Shown here: positions 7,640-15,798 of the stretch, in pieces
Layout: each line of letters starts with the position of its first letter
Numbering within the stretch: the stretch's first letter is position 1
From: Pristimantibacillus sp052113225
GTDB lineage: Bacteria > Bacillota > Bacilli > Paenibacillales > Paenibacillaceae
Assembly (NCBI RefSeq): GCF_052113225.1
Contig: NZ_JBFRCT010000001.1
Span: 1-64,000 of the forward strand
DNA length: 64,000 nt
Direction of reading: 5' to 3'
Position numbers and translations under genes: made by a program
Notes under the pieces: model-generated
The model's database searches: none
What the model was told of the DNA's origin: nothing
Seen by the model: only the letters and a program-made list of their open reading frames with translations

Positions 7640-8560
7640 ATGAACGTCGCAGCATCGCTTGGATATGGCAGCCAGGAACGATTGTTAATTATTAATGCAG
7701 ATGATTTTGGATTATGTCCGTCCACGAATAAAGGAATTGAGCAGCTGCTTCAAGAGAATGTGGTAAGTTCGGCAACGATTATGATGCCTTGCAAGTCCTC
7801 TAAGGAAGCGGCTCTTTGGAGTGCCAAGCATCCGGGTTACGATGTCGGCATTCATTTTACCTTCACGAGTGAGTGGGATGCTTACCGGTGGGGGCCAGTT
7901 AATAAAGGCAGTGATACGCAGTCGCTTATTACTAGTGACGGCTATTTTCCAAAAGATTGTAAAACCTTCGAGCTGCAAGCTGATCCGCGGCAGGTAAAAG
8001 ACGAAATGATTGCCCAGATCGAAGCTGCTCTTGCTCTCGGGATAAAGCCTACTCATGCTGATAATCACATGGGAAGCTTGTATGGACTTGAAACAGGCAG
8101 ACATTTTCTGAAAGAAGCGTTTGAAGTGTGTGCGGCTTACGGCTTGCCTTTCCGGTTGCCTCGTAAGGTTGCTGCAGCTAATGAACAGATGGTCCCACAG
8201 GAGCTTGTGGAGCAGGCAAGGCAGCTTGGCTTATTAGCACATGCGATGGGCGTTGTCGTCCTTGACTATTTGCTCGGATTGCCATTCCCGATGAAGCCAG
8301 GTGAGACGTATCAATCTGTCAAAACGGATCTCAAGCAGCTGATTCACCATCTTCAGCCGGGCGTTACGGAGCTGTTATTCCATCCATCGCTCGTAACTGA
8401 CGAGCTGCTTGCTTTCCATGGTCAGCCTGAGAAGCGGGGAATGGAGTTTCAATTGTTCCGAGACCCGGAAATCCAGCAGACGTTGAAAACGGAAGGGATT
8501 CGGGTTATTCATTGGAGAGATCTTCAGCAATTACAGAAGACAATTTACGGCAGGGCGTAA
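7640..8560 (+). CDS. ChbG/YdjC-family carbohydrate deacetylase
   Basis: A 306-residue protein of the YdjC/ChbG family, which removes acetyl groups from chitooligosaccharides and related sugars using a divalent metal. Visible active-site residues are Asp21-Asp22 in NADDFG, His72 in VGIHFTF, and His139 and His143 in PTHADNHMGS. GAGAGGATG lies upstream of the ATG. No chitobiose PTS genes are adjacent, so its sugar may be a cell wall fragment or another N-acetyl sugar. Confidence 0.88.
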   Translation: MNVAASLGYGSQERLLIINADDFGLCPSTNKGIEQLLQENVVSSATIMMPCKSSKEAALWSAKHPGYDVGIHFTFTSEWDAYRWGPVNKGSDTQSLITSDGYFPKDCKTFELQADPRQVKDEMIAQIEAALALGIKPTHADNHMGSLYGLETGRHFLKEAFEVCAAYGLPFRLPRKVAAANEQMVPQELVEQARQLGLLAHAMGVVVLDYLLGLPFPMKPGETYQSVKTDLKQLIHHLQPGVTELLFHPSLVTDELLAFHGQPEKRGMEFQLFRDPEIQQTLKTEGIRVIHWRDLQQLQKTIYGRA

Positions 8561-8602
8561 TAATAACGGGAGTCATTCGATAACGAAAAAGGAGTCTTGC
8601 AC

Positions 8603-9562
8603 ATGTCATTCCAATCGATCAACCAATTAGCAGAGAAGCTGAATACGAATATTGGCCGGGTTATTGTCGGCAAAGATAGTGTCACCGAGCTGTTGTTTAT
8701 CGCATTAATTACTTCTGGCCATGTCCTGCTCGAAGACGTTCCTGGCACGGGAAAAACCCTGCTCGCCAAATCACTAGCACAATCTCTTAAGCTTCAATTC
8801 CGCAGGGTACAATTTACGCCGGATTTGCTTCCATCCGACCTTAGCGGTATTCAATATTATAATCAGAAAGATGGCGGCTTCGAGTTTCGTCCGGGGCCGC
8901 TCTTCACTAATCTGCTGCTTGCAGATGAGATCAACCGAGCGACACCTCGTACGCAATCCAGTCTCCTCGAATGTATGGAGGAGCGCCAGATCAGTGTGGA
9001 TGGTGAGACCAAACGATTGGACAAGCCATTTATGGTTATTGCTACTCAAAACCCAGTCGAGCATCAAGGGACATTCCCACTGCCGGAAGCTCAATTGGAC
9101 CGCTTCTTATTCAAGATCCAGATGGGTTATCCCACAACGGAAGAAGCGCTTCAAATTCTTAAACGGTTTAATAATGCCGATCCTCTGGGTCAGCTTGAGC
9201 CAGTAGCGACAGCAGCAGATATTGCGGAGGCGCAGCGTGTTTACGCGGAGGTTCGAGTATCCGATGAAGTGCTGCAATATCTCTTACAATTAATTGAACG
9301 TACTCGTTCCAGAGAAGATGTTAACATCGGTGTCAGTCCGCGTGGCAGTCAAGCTTTACTTCGAGCATCACAGGTGCATGCAATCTTACGAGGCAGGGAT
9401 TACGTCACTCCGGATGATGTGAAAGCAATGGCAAAGCCGGTTCTTGCCCATCGTTTGTCCCTTAAAGGGATGCATAGATCTCATAAGCAGGCCGAAGTCA
9501 TCATTGAAGATATTATCCGGCAAACCGCAGTACCTGCGGAAGCTGGGATCGCCTCCCGATAG
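8603..9562 (+). CDS. MoxR-family AAA+ ATPase
   Basis: A 319-residue AAA+ ATPase of the MoxR family, chaperone-like ATPases that act with DUF58 proteins. Walker A is DVPGTGKT (45-52), Walker B ADEI (107-110) followed by NRA, and the family-typical GTFPLPEAQLDRF and sensor segments follow. The ATG at 8603 is 8 bases after AAAAGGAG; a TTG 6 bases earlier is closer than usual. First gene of a MoxR-DUF58-DUF4129 operon like yeaC-yeaD-yebA of B. subtilis. Confidence 0.92.
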   Translation: MSFQSINQLAEKLNTNIGRVIVGKDSVTELLFIALITSGHVLLEDVPGTGKTLLAKSLAQSLKLQFRRVQFTPDLLPSDLSGIQYYNQKDGGFEFRPGPLFTNLLLADEINRATPRTQSSLLECMEERQISVDGETKRLDKPFMVIATQNPVEHQGTFPLPEAQLDRFLFKIQMGYPTTEEALQILKRFNNADPLGQLEPVATAADIAEAQRVYAEVRVSDEVLQYLLQLIERTRSREDVNIGVSPRGSQALLRASQVHAILRGRDYVTPDDVKAMAKPVLAHRLSLKGMHRSHKQAEVIIEDIIRQTAVPAEAGIASR

Positions 9563-9572
9563 TGGTGAGCGG

Positions 9573-10682
9573 ATGATTATATTCTGGGTCGCATTCGCAG
9601 CTATTCTTGTGTTTTTTCTGCAGGCAAAATTATTTCACCGTTATGGCCTAAAGCAAATTGGCTATGAACGAAAATTTCAAAAGAGAGTCAGCTACCGCGG
9701 CGAAACCATTGAACTAGTCGAGCAGCTGACGAATGCCAAATGGCTGCCTGTCCCATGGATGAGGGTAGAGTCGCAGTTATCGTCGGACTTATTATTCCAT
9801 CGTCAAGATAATCTCGAAGTGAGCAGCGGTACGCTGTCTCAAAATCATAAAAGCTTCTTTACCTTAATGCCAAATACAAAGATTACAAGAAGACATCGCA
9901 TTGTATGTACCAAGCGCGGCTGGTATAAGCTGCAATCGGTTACAATGACAGCCGGTGATCTTCTAGGCTTCATTCATCAAACGAAGCAGATTGCTCTTAA
10001 TGGCGAGCTGATCGTATATCCTACTCCAGCTGATGTACCCGTTCACGAGCTTCCATCACATAGTTGGCAAGGGGAACTATCCGTCAGGAGATGGATTGTT
10101 GAGGATCCGTTTGTTGTGATGGGAACACGGGATTATCGTTCAGGCGATACTCATAAGATGGTGAATTGGAAAGCGACGGCTAGAGCGGGCAAGCTGCAGG
10201 TGCATCAATATGATTACACGGCTGATCGCAAGCTTATGATTTATTTGAACGTGGAAGACAATGAGAACATGTGGCGAACTGTTAATGATGAAGAACTAAT
10301 CGAACATGGGATTGAATGGGCAGCTGGAGCTGCTCAATCGGTTATTCAAAGTGGGATGGAAGCAGGCTTCTGCACGAACATGCCGATTATCGGTGAGTTT
10401 GGCAGCACACTCATCGAACCACGCAGCGGCGGCGGACATTTGTCTGAAATATTCGAAGCGATGGCGAAGCTGGAGCTGCTCCGGACAGAGCCGTTTATCG
10501 ATCTGCTGAATCGGGAAGCAGATAGCGGATATGCGCAGCGTGATGTTCTGGTGATCTCGACCTTCTGGAACGATCAGCTGGAATATCAAGCTGACAGACT
10601 GCGGCGTAATGGCAATGCAGTCGTTCATTGGACCCTTACCGAACAGCCAAAAGCAGAGCAGCAGGCAGGTGAAGCGGGATGA
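9573..10682 (+). CDS. DUF58 domain protein
   Basis: A 369-residue protein with an N-terminal membrane segment (about 2-17) and a DUF58/von Willebrand A-like C-terminal half. The family signature is clear: GTRDYRSGDTHKMVNWKATA. DUF58 proteins are the usual partners of MoxR ATPases and are linked to envelope stress and assembly. The open frame extends back into moxR, but the ATG at 9573 lies just after the moxR stop with GGTGAG upstream. It overlaps the next gene by 4 bases. Confidence 0.88.
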   Translation: MIIFWVAFAAILVFFLQAKLFHRYGLKQIGYERKFQKRVSYRGETIELVEQLTNAKWLPVPWMRVESQLSSDLLFHRQDNLEVSSGTLSQNHKSFFTLMPNTKITRRHRIVCTKRGWYKLQSVTMTAGDLLGFIHQTKQIALNGELIVYPTPADVPVHELPSHSWQGELSVRRWIVEDPFVVMGTRDYRSGDTHKMVNWKATARAGKLQVHQYDYTADRKLMIYLNVEDNENMWRTVNDEELIEHGIEWAAGAAQSVIQSGMEAGFCTNMPIIGEFGSTLIEPRSGGGHLSEIFEAMAKLELLRTEPFIDLLNREADSGYAQRDVLVISTFWNDQLEYQADRLRRNGNAVVHWTLTEQPKAEQQAGEAG

Positions 10683-12013
10683 ACCAATCTAATTCGCGTA
10701 ATCTGATCTGGGTGCGGCTGCTTCAGGGAAGTATGGAGACCTTATTCTACTTGCCGATTCTATTTATAGCTGCTTTCTATGCTTCAACGAGCAGTTTTAT
10801 GGTTTCATGGCTGCTTACGCTTCCAATCGTATATACGTTAGGAGCGTTATGGATTCGCAAACTGAAAGTAAATCGAAGGATTTACCGTATTCTTATTGCC
10901 ACCCTGCTCGGTGCTGGGCAGACGATTCTATTATTAGCTGTATTAATAGCATTTAATGCAGAACTTCCAGGCATAACGGTTCTTATTCTAGGGCTGCTAG
11001 GAGCATTCATTTCTACAAATGGGATGAGAGCAGCTACAAAAGGCTGGTATGCAGCTTTCCCGAATACGCTTATGTTTGTAAGTGTCATATTGTACGTGAT
11101 TCTAACGATCGCAGCTCATCTACGTGAGCAGTTTGAGCCGTATTTTATCTTCCTGACCATATGCGGGATCGCAGCACTCGTTCTTTTACTTTATATCATT
11201 AATGAACGATTACTTACTTACGAGACTCATTCCGGCGGAGCCATCCAATCTGCTACGACTAAAGTGTTCAAACGACAAAACCGGTTTATGCTTAGTATCG
11301 TAGCTGTATTACTGCTTATTGCAGGATTGTTCCGTCAGCTCCAGAGTTCTATTGAAGCGTTCTTTCACGCTGTCATGAATCGAATCATGGGTTGGATGAA
11401 CAGATCAAAAGATCCGGTCCAGGAACAGCCAGCAGATACACCTCCAGAGCAAAGTGGTCTGCCTCCGGTAGAAGCTAATCATCCTCCACATTGGTTGGTA
11501 TGGCTGGAGCATCTTGCTAAATACATCGGCATTACTTTGTTGATCATTGGCATCGTGGTCCTCTTATACTTTATTGGGCGTAAGCTCTATCAGCTCCTTA
11601 ACAAAGCATTAGGCCGGATATGGGAGCGTGCAAGTGACAGGAAGGACAGTGCTGAAGGGTATACCGATGAGGTGGAAAGTCTCGTGTCACAGTCCAAATG
11701 GAGTGACAGGTTCCTTAAACCTGGCAAGAAGAAGGAAGCCCGCTGGGAGGAACTGCGTACTACGGGAGATAAGGTTCGTTATCTATACCGTTGGTTCGTT
11801 GCTGGTGCGACGGGGAAGGGATACTCGTTTAAGCCGCATTTTACCGTTAAAGAAACGGGCTCAGATATTCTTGCTTGGCGTAATAAGCCTCAGACCAATG
11901 CAGATGTTGAGCAGCTGACTCGTCTATATGACGAAGTTCGGTACGGGGGACAGGAGCCAAACGAAGAACTCGTCCAATCCCTGAGAAAGAGACTGGGCGA
12001 GCAAAGGAAGTAA
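10679..12013 (+). CDS. DUF4129 membrane protein lacking a transglutaminase core
   Basis: A 444-residue membrane protein with about eight hydrophobic segments. A proline-rich loop near 248-268 is followed by another helix and a cytoplasmic C-terminal domain of DUF4129 type (VRYLYRWFVAGATGKGY and YDEVRYGG). In B. subtilis the third gene of this operon, yebA, also carries a transglutaminase core; I see none here, and the protein is some 300 residues shorter. It overlaps the DUF58 gene by ATGA. Its stop is one base from that of convergent ypdA. Confidence 0.78.
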   Translation: MNQSNSRNLIWVRLLQGSMETLFYLPILFIAAFYASTSSFMVSWLLTLPIVYTLGALWIRKLKVNRRIYRILIATLLGAGQTILLLAVLIAFNAELPGITVLILGLLGAFISTNGMRAATKGWYAAFPNTLMFVSVILYVILTIAAHLREQFEPYFIFLTICGIAALVLLLYIINERLLTYETHSGGAIQSATTKVFKRQNRFMLSIVAVLLLIAGLFRQLQSSIEAFFHAVMNRIMGWMNRSKDPVQEQPADTPPEQSGLPPVEANHPPHWLVWLEHLAKYIGITLLIIGIVVLLYFIGRKLYQLLNKALGRIWERASDRKDSAEGYTDEVESLVSQSKWSDRFLKPGKKKEARWEELRTTGDKVRYLYRWFVAGATGKGYSFKPHFTVKETGSDILAWRNKPQTNADVEQLTRLYDEVRYGGQEPNEELVQSLRKRLGEQRK

Positions 12014-12014
12014 C

Positions 12015-12992
12015 TTATTTGAGCGATGCGATATATTGGGCGATCTTCGTACCATGGAAGCGTCCGGATTCAATGAAAATTTCATTCGCTTCATGCTTGG
12101 AGGCGACGACACCAGCCAGAAACAGGCCAGGGACGTTCGTCTCCATTGTTGTTTCATGAAAGTAAGGGAAGCCTTCTTCCTCAATCTTCACGCCTGTGCT
12201 TGTCAGGAAATCACGGTCAGGATGGAAGCCTGTAAGGGCAAGTACAAAATCATTGGCTACAGTATGATTACCTTCCGGATTTTCCACGATAACATGATGG
12301 CTGTCGATTTCAACGACACGAGAGTTAAAAAGTATACGAATGATACCGTTGCTGACTTTACCTTCGAAGCCTGGTCTTACCCAAGGCTTAATGCTGCGTG
12401 AGTAGTCCCCACCGCGATAAATAACAGTCACCTTAGCTCCAACACGTTCAAGCTCAAGTGCAGCGTCAATGGCCGAGTTGCTTCCGCCGATGATTGCAAC
12501 TTCCATGCCGGTATAGGGATGAGCTTCACGGAAGAAATGCGTCACCTTATCCATTTGTTCGCCCGGGATGCCGAGATAATTCGGATGATCGAAATATCCG
12601 GTTGCGACAACGACGTAACGTGCCTCATATTGCTTCTCTACGCCGTATCGATCAGTGCTAGTTAAGTGGAATAGGCCGTCTTCCTGACGTTCTACCCGAA
12701 GTACGGTCTCATATGCATTCACTCGAACATTGTTGCGCAGCGCAGCCGTCCGATAGTAATTGATCGCTTCGAGGCGGGATGGTTTATCATTTGGTGTTGT
12801 GAAGGGGATATCCCCGATTTCCAGCTTTTCCGGCGTGCTGAAGAAATGCATATAAGTAGGATACATGGAGATAGAATGGGCAATATTACTCTTCTCAATA
12901 ATAACGGGATGAAGTCCGATCCGTTCAAGCTCGATAGCAGCAGCGAGGCCGCATGGGCCTGCCCCAATTATGATTGCGTCTTCTTTTATCAC
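12015..12992 (-). CDS. ypdA: YpdA-type bacillithiol disulfide reductase
   Basis: A 325-residue FAD/NADPH oxidoreductase. The FAD-binding motif is GAGPCG (10-15), and Cys14 is the residue reported to be needed in the YpdA (Bdr) family. The NADPH motif is IIGGSNSAIDAALEL, and the C-terminal FAD contact is the ETNVPGLFLAGVVAS segment. The family reduces bacillithiol disulfide back to bacillithiol and so maintains redox balance. A 12-bp palindrome, ACAGATATCTGT at 13022-13033, lies upstream and could be an operator. Confidence 0.93.
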   Translation of the reverse strand: MIKEDAIIIGAGPCGLAAAIELERIGLHPVIIEKSNIAHSISMYPTYMHFFSTPEKLEIGDIPFTTPNDKPSRLEAINYYRTAALRNNVRVNAYETVLRVERQEDGLFHLTSTDRYGVEKQYEARYVVVATGYFDHPNYLGIPGEQMDKVTHFFREAHPYTGMEVAIIGGSNSAIDAALELERVGAKVTVIYRGGDYSRSIKPWVRPGFEGKVSNGIIRILFNSRVVEIDSHHVIVENPEGNHTVANDFVLALTGFHPDRDFLTSTGVKIEEEGFPYFHETTMETNVPGLFLAGVVASKHEANEIFIESGRFHGTKIAQYIASLK

Positions 12993-13021
12993 GCGTGAAA
13001 CCTCCTAAAAGGAATAACTAC

Positions 13022-13033
13022 ACAGATATCTGT
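13022..13033. repeat. 12-bp palindrome upstream of ypdA
   Basis: ACAGATATCTGT is a perfect palindrome 30 bases upstream of the ypdA start, on the promoter side. It is a possible regulator site; no family assigned. Confidence 0.35.
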
Positions 13034-13127
13034 TTGAGCTATAAGTAATTATTCATACTTCGTAAACATAGTAACGTTCATTGTACCGCTACCTGCGGAT
13101 TTAATGCAAATTTGGCGAATGGCTATC

Positions 13128-13155
13128 TTGTACAGGGATTGGAATATTGTATAAT
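13128..13155 (+). promoter_or_regulatory. Sigma-A promoter
   Basis: TTGTAC, 16 bases, TATAAT, about 37 bases before the start codon of the conserved protein at 13193. Confidence 0.7.
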
Positions 13156-13192
13156 AATGTGGAACCGTGGTTAGCAGAAGGAGGGGTCAAAC

Positions 13193-13726
13193 ATGCGACG
13201 GCGATTTGTTATAGAAGCAGTAATGGTTGCAACGTATGGACATCTTCTCATTCCGAGCCGTCCAGTTGATTACGTCGTGCCTTATTCATCGATACTTGAG
13301 CTTTACGATATGAGAGACGGGGCGGAACCCGTTATGGATGACTTGGATGACGATGCGCATGTGAAAAGTAAAATTGGGGAGCTTATTACCTTTTTCGAAG
13401 ATCCTTTGAATCGGAAAAAAATCGAGCGCTCCATGCAGGTGCCTTGGCGCGAAAGCTCTCCGCTGATCTTGAATGATATGATTCATTTCACGATTGTGCA
13501 TGCTGTAGATAACGCACATTATGGAGAATATTTTGATCCGATTGAGACAGAGCTGCTTCTGACTAGTTCGAAGCTGCAAATCCCGCTCTTGTCTGATCAA
13601 TTCGATTTTCAAGATAAGCTGCTCGAAGCAAGAGTCCCTGTCCAGATCTATGATATCGAAGACTTCGAGTTTGCGGTGGAGGAAGGCATCTCCATGAAGG
13701 ATGCAAGTCAATTGGGCGATTTGTAA
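13193..13726 (+). CDS. Conserved protein of unknown function
   Basis: A 177-residue, acidic soluble protein with an ATG 10 bases after GGAGGGG. I recall relatives in Paenibacillus labelled ADP-heptose synthase, but no nucleotidyltransferase motif (HIGH, HxGH) or kinase motif is visible, so I do not use that name. The start MRRRFVIEAVMVATYGHLL and the DDLDDDAHVKSKI acidic stretch are the salient parts. It precedes the leader ORF and terminator in front of the ABC exporter, so read-through could link them. Confidence 0.72.
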   Translation: MRRRFVIEAVMVATYGHLLIPSRPVDYVVPYSSILELYDMRDGAEPVMDDLDDDAHVKSKIGELITFFEDPLNRKKIERSMQVPWRESSPLILNDMIHFTIVHAVDNAHYGEYFDPIETELLLTSSKLQIPLLSDQFDFQDKLLEARVPVQIYDIEDFEFAVEEGISMKDASQLGDL

Positions 13727-13774
13727 AATAGATAGCGATTCGACAAAATCAGCTATTGCGTAAGTAAGAGTTGG

Positions 13775-13794
13775 TCTGTTACGATACGAACAGA
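13775..13794. repeat. Inverted repeat upstream of the leader ORF
   Basis: TCTGTT, 8 bases, AACAGA. It lies 38 bases before the short leader ORF, between a TTGGTC and a TTATAT that could be a poor promoter. Candidate operator for the ABC exporter transcript. Confidence 0.4.
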
Positions 13795-13832
13795 TTATAT
13801 GAAAAATTTTCCGAGGGAAAGAGGTGTCCGGC

Positions 13833-13922
13833 ATGTGGAATCAACAACAACAGGCAATGATTGTTTATGTTCATTCTTCCAAGCATGCCGTACAGGCCGC
13901 CTTCGCGATACGACCACTTTAA
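13833..13922 (+). CDS. Short leader ORF (29 codons) before ABC exporter
   Basis: A 29-codon ORF with GAGGTG six bases before its ATG. The product starts MWNQQQQAMIVYVHSS and has a run of four Gln codons. Forty bases after its stop is a strong intrinsic terminator, and then the two-gene heterodimeric ABC exporter. This order matches the B. subtilis bmrB-bmrC-bmrD arrangement, where translation of a leader peptide controls termination before a multidrug exporter. The peptide itself has no similarity I can recognise. An antitermination pairing was not obvious by eye. Confidence 0.55.
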   Translation: MWNQQQQAMIVYVHSSKHAVQAAFAIRPL

Positions 13923-13961
13923 GCGGGTTACTTATGCTTATTGATGTTCGATCGGTATGAG

Positions 13962-13997
13962 GATCTCGAGCCTATTTACGGCTCGAGGTCTTTTTTT
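13962..13997 (+). terminator. Intrinsic terminator/attenuator before ABC exporter
   Basis: An 11-bp stem (GATCTCGAGCC with GGCTCGAGGTC, one T-G pair) with a 7-base loop is followed by seven T. It ends 38 bases before the exporter start codon and about 20 bases before its ribosome site, so any transcript from upstream must pass it. Likely an attenuator. Confidence 0.85.
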
Positions 13998-14034
13998 GTT
14001 CTTTTTTAAGCTGAGAGGGGAGGCAGAAATACAA

Positions 14035-15780
14035 GTGAAAGTATTATTGCGGGTACTGGCTTATGTAAGACCTAGCGCAAAATGGGCGGCAGCAGCGATC
14101 GTCATTATGATTTTCGCCACGATGTTTGACCTGGTAGCGCCATGGATATTACGGGAAATCTTCGATGAGGGAATTAAGAAGAGCAATGTATCTCTCATTA
14201 TGTGGCTGACATTACTGCTTGTTGGCGTCCAAGCGCTCAAAAGTGCAGGGATGTTCCTGCAAGGTTATTCCCAAGAGCTTGTTGGACAAAATGTGGTGCT
14301 CAAGCTGAGGGAGCAGATGTATGCACAGCTGCAGCGATTATCTTTCTCCTATTATGACAAAGCGCAGACTGGGCAGTTAATGTCCCGTATGACTGGTGAT
14401 ATTGATGCGGTTAAGAACTTTGTAGGCTTTGGTGCAATGGGGCTGCTGACAGGATTGTTAACCTTTGTTGGTACGATGATCTTTATGTTATGGATGAACT
14501 GGCAGGTTACACTGATCAGCACGGTGACGATTCCGCTTATTCTGCTTGTACTGTGGTGGTTCAGTAACAAGGTAGGGCCGGCATGGTCAAGTATACGGGA
14601 ACAGACCGGACGACTGACGACTACGCTGCAGGAAAATATCGCAGGCATCCGTGTTGTGAAATCGTTCGCAACAGAAGAAGCCGAGCAGAAGAAATTTGCT
14701 GAACGGAACAAGCAGAACTTTGACACCAATATGGAACGCGCAAAGCTGGAAGCGAAAGCCTTCCCATTAATGGGCTTGTTCGGCGGCCTGACATTCGTTC
14801 TGATGATCTGGCTGGGAGCCGTTTATGTCGCTCGCGGTGAGATGACACTTGGTACATTCATGGCATTCCAATGGTATACATGGGGTATTATTTGGCCGCT
14901 CAATATGCTAGGCTGGCAGATCAATATTATGCAGCAGGCGATTAAGGCGGCACCACGTGTTTTCGAAGTGTTGGATACCCCTTGCGATATTGTATCGCCA
15001 GAGGCTGGTGTAACGACGGACAACATGCGCGGGAAGGTCTCCTTCCAAGACGTGACCTTTTACTTCAACGATCAAGATCCCTCGAAGGACAATCCTATTC
15101 TTGACGAGATTAACTTCGAAGTTAAGCAAGGTGAAGTTATCGCCGTGCTGGGAGCAACCGGTTCGGGTAAAAGCAGCTTGATCGCTTTGCTCTCGCGGTT
15201 CTATGAAGTGTCATCAGGCCGGGTGTTGATTGACGGTGTAGATGTACGAGAGTATGAGCTCGACGGCTTGCGCCGCAGTGTCGGCATCGTACCGCAGGAG
15301 ACCTTCTTGTTCTCCGCGTCGATCCGAGACAATATTGCATACGGGTATCCAGATGCAACAATGGAGCAAATCGAGCTTGCGGCTAGGAAAGCACAAATTC
15401 ATGATTTTATCATTACGATGCTTCATGGTTACGATACATTAATTGGTGAGCGTGGAGTTGGACTATCCGGTGGACAAAGACAACGTGTGGCACTTGCTCG
15501 GGCGATCTTAATGAATCCGCCGATTCTGGTACTCGATGAAGCAACCGCAAGTGTTGATACTGCGACGGAGTCTGCCATACATGAAGCGCTGCTCGAAGTC
15601 ATGAAGGGCAGAACAACCTTTATTATCGCACAGCGTTTATCTTCGATTCAGCATGCTGACCGTATCCTTGTTCTGGAGCAAGGACAGCTAATCGAGCAAG
15701 GTACTCATAAGGAATTAAGCGAGCGGAATGGGTTCTTCCGCCAATTATTTGAGCGTCAGAAGCTTGCAGCCGGACGTTAA
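14035..15780 (+). CDS. ABC exporter half-transporter 1 (BmrC/YfiB-like)
   Basis: A 581-residue half-transporter: about six membrane helices (residues 20-300) then an ATPase domain. Walker A GATGSGKS (373-380), signature LSGGQ (477-481), Walker B Asp501-Glu502; the switch-loop His is replaced by Gln533 (IIAQRLS). It pairs with the next gene as a heterodimeric exporter, most like multidrug exporters such as BmrCD or LmrCD. The start is GTG 12 bases after GGGGAGG; the longer frame runs into the terminator. Expression is probably controlled by the leader ORF and terminator just upstream. Confidence 0.9.
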   Translation: MKVLLRVLAYVRPSAKWAAAAIVIMIFATMFDLVAPWILREIFDEGIKKSNVSLIMWLTLLLVGVQALKSAGMFLQGYSQELVGQNVVLKLREQMYAQLQRLSFSYYDKAQTGQLMSRMTGDIDAVKNFVGFGAMGLLTGLLTFVGTMIFMLWMNWQVTLISTVTIPLILLVLWWFSNKVGPAWSSIREQTGRLTTTLQENIAGIRVVKSFATEEAEQKKFAERNKQNFDTNMERAKLEAKAFPLMGLFGGLTFVLMIWLGAVYVARGEMTLGTFMAFQWYTWGIIWPLNMLGWQINIMQQAIKAAPRVFEVLDTPCDIVSPEAGVTTDNMRGKVSFQDVTFYFNDQDPSKDNPILDEINFEVKQGEVIAVLGATGSGKSSLIALLSRFYEVSSGRVLIDGVDVREYELDGLRRSVGIVPQETFLFSASIRDNIAYGYPDATMEQIELAARKAQIHDFIITMLHGYDTLIGERGVGLSGGQRQRVALARAILMNPPILVLDEATASVDTATESAIHEALLEVMKGRTTFIIAQRLSSIQHADRILVLEQGQLIEQGTHKELSERNGFFRQLFERQKLAAGR

Positions 15781-15798
15781 AGGACAGGAGGGGAATAC

